This document shows, in pieces, positions 59,375-64,000 of a DNA stretch of 64,000 nucleotides (position 1 is its first letter; every line of letters begins with the position of its first letter). A model generated the notes under the pieces. That model did not search any database, was not told the DNA's origin, and saw nothing but the letters and a program-made list of their open reading frames with translations. Both the position numbers and the translations under genes were made by a program. The stretch is from Pseudo-nitzschia pungens (lineage: Eukaryota > Bacillariophyta > Bacillariophyceae > Bacillariales > Bacillariaceae), in contig CM074763.1 of assembly GCA_037355855.1 (NCBI GenBank), positions 1,054,001 through 1,118,000 on the forward strand, read 5' to 3'.

Positions 59375-61163
59375 CTACGCTAACTCTGTGCCGCTCGCAA
59401 CATCGCGGCCTTTGAGATCGTTTCGCACTTCGCCGAGCCATTTCCCGAGCAACCGTGTAACAAATTTGTACCCTTCTCGAATATCGTCACTGTCCCGGGG
59501 ACTTGGTCCCACACCATTCAGATCCGAATGGTGCGCACCGTTTTCGAAATTGAGAGCAATCAAGGAGTCGCTCAGATTGCTTTGGATGCCGCTGACGGAC
59601 CATCCGTCCTGTTGTATCGCGGCGCGGCGTGGCGTGGCGTGATCGATGTGGAGGGTGTGAGAAGAGTGGCTGCAAAATCCAATCCAATCCAAGCAAAACC
59701 AATCCAATCAAAACATCACCTCCGCCGACATTATTCGTTCGTCCGCTTACCTTGAGTCCGTTCGTAAAGAGGATCTTGGTGACGTTGTTGGCAACCAGGT
59801 CGTCGAACCCGAATCGATTCACCAATTCGTGCGGCCGGGGTCGAACCCCAAAGCGTGCCAGGCAGTGTTCCCGGAGCCATTCGAGCGTCCAATCGCGAGC
59901 CGGAAACATGGAATCCTTTGAGAATCCAATGGCCTCGACCAGCAGCGTGCAGGTCTGAAAGTCCCAGGATTCGGCATCGGGTCCGGTGCCGTCGCCGCTC
60001 CAATCTCCCCCCGAGATGGTGGCATTGGGTCCCGTGGGCAGCTGCCGGGTCATGTTCCAACACTCCGGGGTGGAAGACGTGGAGCGGTCGTCGTCGCGGC
60101 CGTATAGAGTTCGAAGCGTTCGGGATCCGAGGTGCAACCGCTCCGTCAGAAATCTCCGGACCTTTTGGGTCGGCGAGAGATCCTCCGAGGTGAAGATTTC
60201 GCAGGCCTCGAAGAGCCTGGTGTCCCGTCCCGGTGGATAATTCGCCATGTTGTCGTTGGCGAAGGTGTAGCCGACGACCATCATGAGTTCGTGGATCATT
60301 TTTGTTCGGAACCCGTCGCCGTCGTTTTCCGAGAGGATGTAGTCCGGAATGCTTCCCTCGCAAATCCCAACGTTCCCGGCCACCGATTCGAGTTCCGCGA
60401 GACTCTTTGTGTGACGAATCGCGCTCCGAACGCGCAGCAAACTCCGCTTGACCCCCGCCGCACACCCCGGCAGCGTGTCTTCCGAGACCTTTGTGATGTG
60501 GTCGTAATAGGCAGAAACGTCGGTTTCCTGGGCGTAAAACTTCATGGGTGCGCTAGCGGCGTAGGCCATGTCCACGACGTCGGGAAACAAGATGCGGGCA
60601 AAGGCCGAAAGGAATCCCGGATAGCTTCCTCCGACCGTAATGACGGGACAGTAGGAGGAAGGATCCTCCCTGGACCGCGAACATCCCAGGTCCTTGCGGA
60701 CGTGTTCCAGAAGCGCCACGGCGTCGTGCAAAGCTTGTTCGGAGGTAAAGAGTTTCACGCGCGGGTCTTCTCCGCCGTGGTGGATCCGCGATGGGACGGA
60801 ACCGGCGGTGGTTTCGGAAAGAGGTTGGGATTTTCCGTAGAATCGATGTTCCGGTTGGAGGACGTATCCTCCAAAGGTTTTTGCCAGGTGGTCTCCGACA
60901 AACGGATACCTGATGCCCGCGGACGGGGGAATCCCGCCCTCGCCTCCGAGAATCAGGAATATGGGATGCCCCGGTCCCCGAAAATGCTTTCCGTAACTGT
61001 AGTAGCGCTGAGACCAGAGGCCATCGTTGTCGGAGATGCCGAGGTGGTCAATCTTTTGAGACTCGAAAAATTCTTCGGGGACCGGAATTCCGGCATCGAC
61101 GCCCATCATCGTCGCTATCATCGTGACCGATGAAAGGAGCAGAAACGTTGCGGGATTGCCCAT
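59375..61163 (-). CDS. Serine peptidase family S28 (lysosomal Pro-X carboxypeptidase/DPP7-like), two exons (548 aa)
   Basis: Exon 1 61163-59751, exon 2 59608-59375; the 142-nt intron (GTAAGC ... CAACAG) joins in phase 0, giving FTNGLK-DGWSVSG. The signal peptide is MGNPATFLLLSSVTMIATMMGVDAG (two pieces: a polar start and a hydrophobic core). S28 hallmarks: LILGGEGGI, EHRFYGKSQP, and the nucleophile in VGGSYPGFLSAF (Ser near residue 178). The catalytic Asp is in NGLKDGWS (residue 472) and the His in ENGAHHSDL (about 497). Such enzymes remove residues after proline in acidic compartments, so a vacuolar or secreted protein is expected. Convergent with the RRM gene, 133 bp between stops. Confidence 0.93.
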
Positions 61164-61822
61164 CTTGGTCGTTTTCGCAATGGTAGGAACGATAGCTAAT
61201 CGCTACACTACTGCAACACTTTGGCTGTCGTCAGCGGTATGTGCCAAACAATGAGCTGCGTCATGTGTGAGCGTTGCGAAATTCTGGGGAACATTCGGAT
61301 CGATGATAGATTGCGTACATGTATCGCTTTGGATTTGGAGTTTTTGGATCGCAGAGCGAATTTGGTATGTGAAAGGGAAAAAAGAACGAAGATTCCCGAA
61401 GACTCCAAACATACCCATAATCTGCCCATCACATGACTTATCACTTTGCTTTGCTTCGGTTCGCGCCCTTTTTCTTTTCGAATTTCGAAGAGATGTTGAC
61501 ACAGAAGAGGGGCGTATTTTTGACCAAGGATAGGATGTAATCTTACGGTACGGTATGATTTCCGGACGAGGATGCTGATCGGAAACGTCTTACATGTGCA
61601 TCATTCATCTTGTTCATTGTTCATTGCATTGAATGTTAGCGCAACACAAATACAAAGAAGCTGACTCGAAACGCAAACAAGCATCGCTGTTTTTGATGAC
61701 TGATTGTGCAAATCCCAGGTTAAGTAAGGGGGTACCCGAAGAGTACGAAAACGCCACACTGCCCGTCACCTGTGCCGGATTGCATCAACCAAGACAGCAA
61801 CCATCCACAAACGAATCGAACC
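61164..61822. other. Intergenic between divergent genes
   Basis: Likely shared promoter region of the S28 peptidase and Hikeshi genes. AT-rich with TTACGGTACGGTA at about 61542-61556. No gene recognised. Confidence 0.5.
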
Positions 61823-62590
61823 ATGGATTATGATCGCGACTCGTCCATGTCGTCGTACAGCAACGGCTTTGCCGCTTTTTCGGCGGCCGCCGCGGCACAA
61901 CAGCATCAACAGCAGTTTGGAGCGCAGCAGGGTCCAATGTTTGGATTGATTGCCGCCACAGCGCCACTGCGGACAGACTTTCGTCCGGTGGATGGATCCA
62001 ACAACACAAAATTCACGCTCACGATAACCAGCCCGGGAGATCTCCCTTCCCCCCTGACGACCATCAACGAACTGGTGTTTTTCTTGCTGCCCGGTGCGGC
62101 CAACGCAATACCGCCGAACTCTGGGGTTTTGGTGTATTGGCAGGTCGAAATAAGTCCGACGGTGCAATCGGGCTTTGAATTGCTGGGGTGTCTGACACCG
62201 CTGGAAAAACAGTCGGATATTTTTCGAACGGGCTGGTCGGAACGAGAGGAATTCCTGGGGTTGTCCCCGAATCAACCGGTGAGGCTCAACATCGGAATAT
62301 CCATCGAGCCACTGGAAGTCGTTCGAAACCTCACGGCGGATGGCATCGGCTCGGGACTGGCGTCGTCGACGTCGCCGGACACGACGAATTCGCGGGCACC
62401 GGACAAGCGCCCCATGGTGGCACAAAAAATCGCCCGGGACCTGTACAATTTCATGCTCTCCTTCGACACGGGCGGTGCCAAGGGGAGCCAACAAATGACG
62501 GTTCCGGCCAACATCTTTGATCGGTGGTGGCGACGCTTCGAAAACAAGCTTCAGCGGGATCCCAATTTCTTCCTGAAGAACAGCGACTGA
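61823..62590 (+). CDS. Hikeshi/OPI10 family Hsp70 nuclear-import protein (255 aa)
   Basis: ATG at 61823 (MDYDRDSSMSSY); the open frame extends upstream only to a GTG. An Ala/Gln-rich leader (about 45 residues) precedes the Hikeshi core: MFGLIAATAPLRTDF, FTLTITSPGDLPSPL, VVYW-type strand VLVYWQVEI, FELLGCLTPLEKQSDIF, LNIGISIEPLE, VAQKIARDLYNFMLSF and VPANIFDRWWRRFENKL, ending NFFLKNSD. Human Hikeshi is about 197 aa, so the N-terminal Ala/Gln extension is extra. Family role: carries ATP-Hsp70 through nuclear pores after heat stress by contacting FG-nucleoporins. An AATAAA occurs at 62639-62644. Confidence 0.93.
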   Translation: MDYDRDSSMSSYSNGFAAFSAAAAAQQHQQQFGAQQGPMFGLIAATAPLRTDFRPVDGSNNTKFTLTITSPGDLPSPLTTINELVFFLLPGAANAIPPNSGVLVYWQVEISPTVQSGFELLGCLTPLEKQSDIFRTGWSEREEFLGLSPNQPVRLNIGISIEPLEVVRNLTADGIGSGLASSTSPDTTNSRAPDKRPMVAQKIARDLYNFMLSFDTGGAKGSQQMTVPANIFDRWWRRFENKLQRDPNFFLKNSD

Positions 62591-63354
62591 TTCGGTTGCT
62601 TCTATCGTTCAAACATAGAACCAAACGATTCATCACAAAATAAATTACAATAGAAGGTGGCACAATAGATTTCAATAGAGTGTGATTTCTAGCTGCCTAC
62701 CGTATATGAAAGAGTTTGGAACGGATGAAAAGTAACTACGAACCAGAGAATTTCTAATTCAAAAACAAGATAATAGATGACACAGAACAAAGCATTTAGT
62801 TTTGAAGTAGTTTGTGATGTCAAGGTTTCCCGAAGTTTTCCATTGGTGCTACCGACGAAATACAAATGAAGATGAAGTATTGTGAAAATCTTGAGAATGA
62901 ATTATCATGTCGCTGCTACTGCTATTGCTACTGCCAGGTATCAAGGGACACAAATGGCATCCATTCCTATGAACAACCGCACCAAATCTTGTTTCTTCAG
63001 CTATTGATCTCTTGACGTCTGAGTCTGTCGGAAGAACCCTCAAATATTGTGGAGAAAGAAAATCGTCGAGTCACACTTCGCTCGGAAAAATCTGCCCGTG
63101 ATTTGTCTCGGTCAATTCGACACTGACGAGCCCATCAATTGCGATTCGGACACTGTACGGTAGTTACGATTGATTGTCACGATGCAGTTCAGTGTCTTTT
63201 TGACTTCGATTACTTCTCAAATACTTCCTCCCGCACGAAATGGAAAGGGCTGCGAAGAAAGGCCAAACGGGAATATAGTGGGACCAAAAAACGTTATTGT
63301 AGGACCTTTTTTACACATACGAAGCATAATACGCAATCCTAATTGTTATACAAT
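62591..63354. other. Intergenic between convergent genes
   Basis: AT-rich spacer holding the 3' ends of the Hikeshi and glycyl-tRNA synthetase genes. A CTGCTACTGCTATTGCTACTGC-type short repeat lies near 62910-62935. No gene recognised. Confidence 0.5.
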
Positions 63355-64000
63355 CTAAGCGGGCCGTGTGAAGCTACCACGAGAGTTAGTCACGACTTTG
63401 GTCTTTGCATCTTCTGATGGAGCAGCTGGTGCAGGGGCACCTCCGCCTTCTCCGTCGTCCACTTGAACAACTGGATACTTGCTAATAACATCGTTCCAGG
63501 TTGTTCGGTTGTGGACAATATCGTAAATCACGTGGGGAACTTCGGATTTTGGCAATCGAACCTGGATCATGGAATCACGCTCTCGGATCGTAACGGAATC
63601 GTCCTTGAGGGTATCGAAATCGACCGTAACAGCAAACGGAACACCGACTTCGTCGGATCGTGCGTAGCGACGTCCAAGGGCGGCAGTAGACTTGTCAACA
63701 CGAGTAGCAAGATCGTACTCCATGAGAGATGCGGCAATACCATCCACAATGGCGTTAAATTCAGGGCTGCTGCTAATTGGAAGGACGGCACACTTTTGGG
63801 GTGCGACCTGAGGATTGAATTTCATCACACAACGCTGCTCGTCGTTTTCGCGAATGTAGAAGGAATGCTCCAAGAGAGAATACAAAATACGTCCCATACC
63901 AAACGAAGGCTCGATAACAGAGGGGGTAAATTTGGCCTCGTGAACCTTTTTCGTGGTTTGTTCCCAGCTGACCATTTCCTTTGTGACCTCAAATCCATCG
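63355..64000 (-). CDS. Glycyl-tRNA synthetase, C-terminal part (gene continues past the window)
   Basis: The frame is open to the window edge (DGFEVTKEM... at the right border) and stops at 63355. It contains class II motif 3, PSFGMGRILYSLLEHSFY, with the conserved Arg that binds ATP. The anticodon-binding domain follows: QVAPQKCAVLPIS (about 45-60 residues into the fragment), TAALGRRYARSDEVGVPFAVTVDF and VTIRERDSMIQVRL. This is the eukaryotic-type alpha2 GlyRS. The 40-residue C-terminal tail is Ala/Pro/Gly-rich. The enzyme charges tRNA-Gly in the cytosol and often in organelles by alternative starts; the N-terminus is outside the window, so targeting cannot be judged. Confidence 0.96.
   Translation of the reverse strand, partial: DGFEVTKEMVSWEQTTKKVHEAKFTPSVIEPSFGMGRILYSLLEHSFYIRENDEQRCVMKFNPQVAPQKCAVLPISSSPEFNAIVDGIAASLMEYDLATRVDKSTAALGRRYARSDEVGVPFAVTVDFDTLKDDSVTIRERDSMIQVRLPKSEVPHVIYDIVHNRTTWNDVISKYPVVQVDDGEGGGAPAPAAPSEDAKTKVVTNSRGSFTRPA

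Overview
This 64-kb window is eukaryotic nuclear DNA, most likely from a diatom and probably a pennate one; the species is not identified. Four lines of evidence support this. Genes are compact and carry short GT-AG introns, mostly 99-205 nt with one of 419 nt. Several proteins start with a signal peptide followed by a Phe-centred plastid motif of the ASAFAP type (TrpC-TrpF, an LSMT-like SET protein, a thioredoxin-like protein, a DEAD-box helicase). The Copia element has an HVDD reverse transcriptase. The housekeeping genes are plainly eukaryotic (ribosomal protein uL29/L35, Hikeshi, a PHD-finger protein, glycyl-tRNA synthetase).

Layout. 0.4-5 kb: a low-complexity hypothetical gene and a PLAC8-like gene with a single-base frame break. 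5-12 kb: a gene for a membrane-anchored W/LGY-repeat protein, split by a complete Copia retrotransposon with identical 255-bp LTRs and a 5-bp target duplication. 13-25.9 kb: an ATP-grasp enzyme, an isocitrate lyase/PEP mutase-family enzyme, a 989-aa hypothetical protein, a FAD monooxygenase gene with two frame breaks, a secreted RNase T2 and a von Willebrand A protein. 25.9-34.3 kb: a repeat island in which a complete Ty3/gypsy element (identical 189-bp LTRs, AAACC target duplication) sits inside an older TA-flanked inverted-repeat element with subterminal repeats. 34.8-37.7 kb: plastid TrpC-TrpF fusion and a SET-domain protein. 37.7-41.5 kb: gene-poor DNA with a GCR1_C/Crypton-like relic and a 1.1-kb adenine-poor minisatellite. 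41.6-64 kb: a denser block with DEAD-box helicase, LSMT-like SET protein, uL29, PHD-finger protein, thioredoxin-like protein, a tail-anchored protein, an RRM protein, an S28 peptidase, Hikeshi and the 3' part of glycyl-tRNA synthetase.

The host genes do not form one pathway. Many neighbours are convergent pairs with only about 110-230 bp between stop codons. The most unusual content is in the mobile DNA. The Copia element has an 18-nt self-complementarity between its LTR and its presumed primer-binding site, which suggests self-priming. The gypsy element has gag and pol in one frame separated only by a TGA stop followed directly by ATG. Both elements look recent enough to be active. Exon-intron joins were deduced by eye from splice consensus, reading phase and protein-family continuity.
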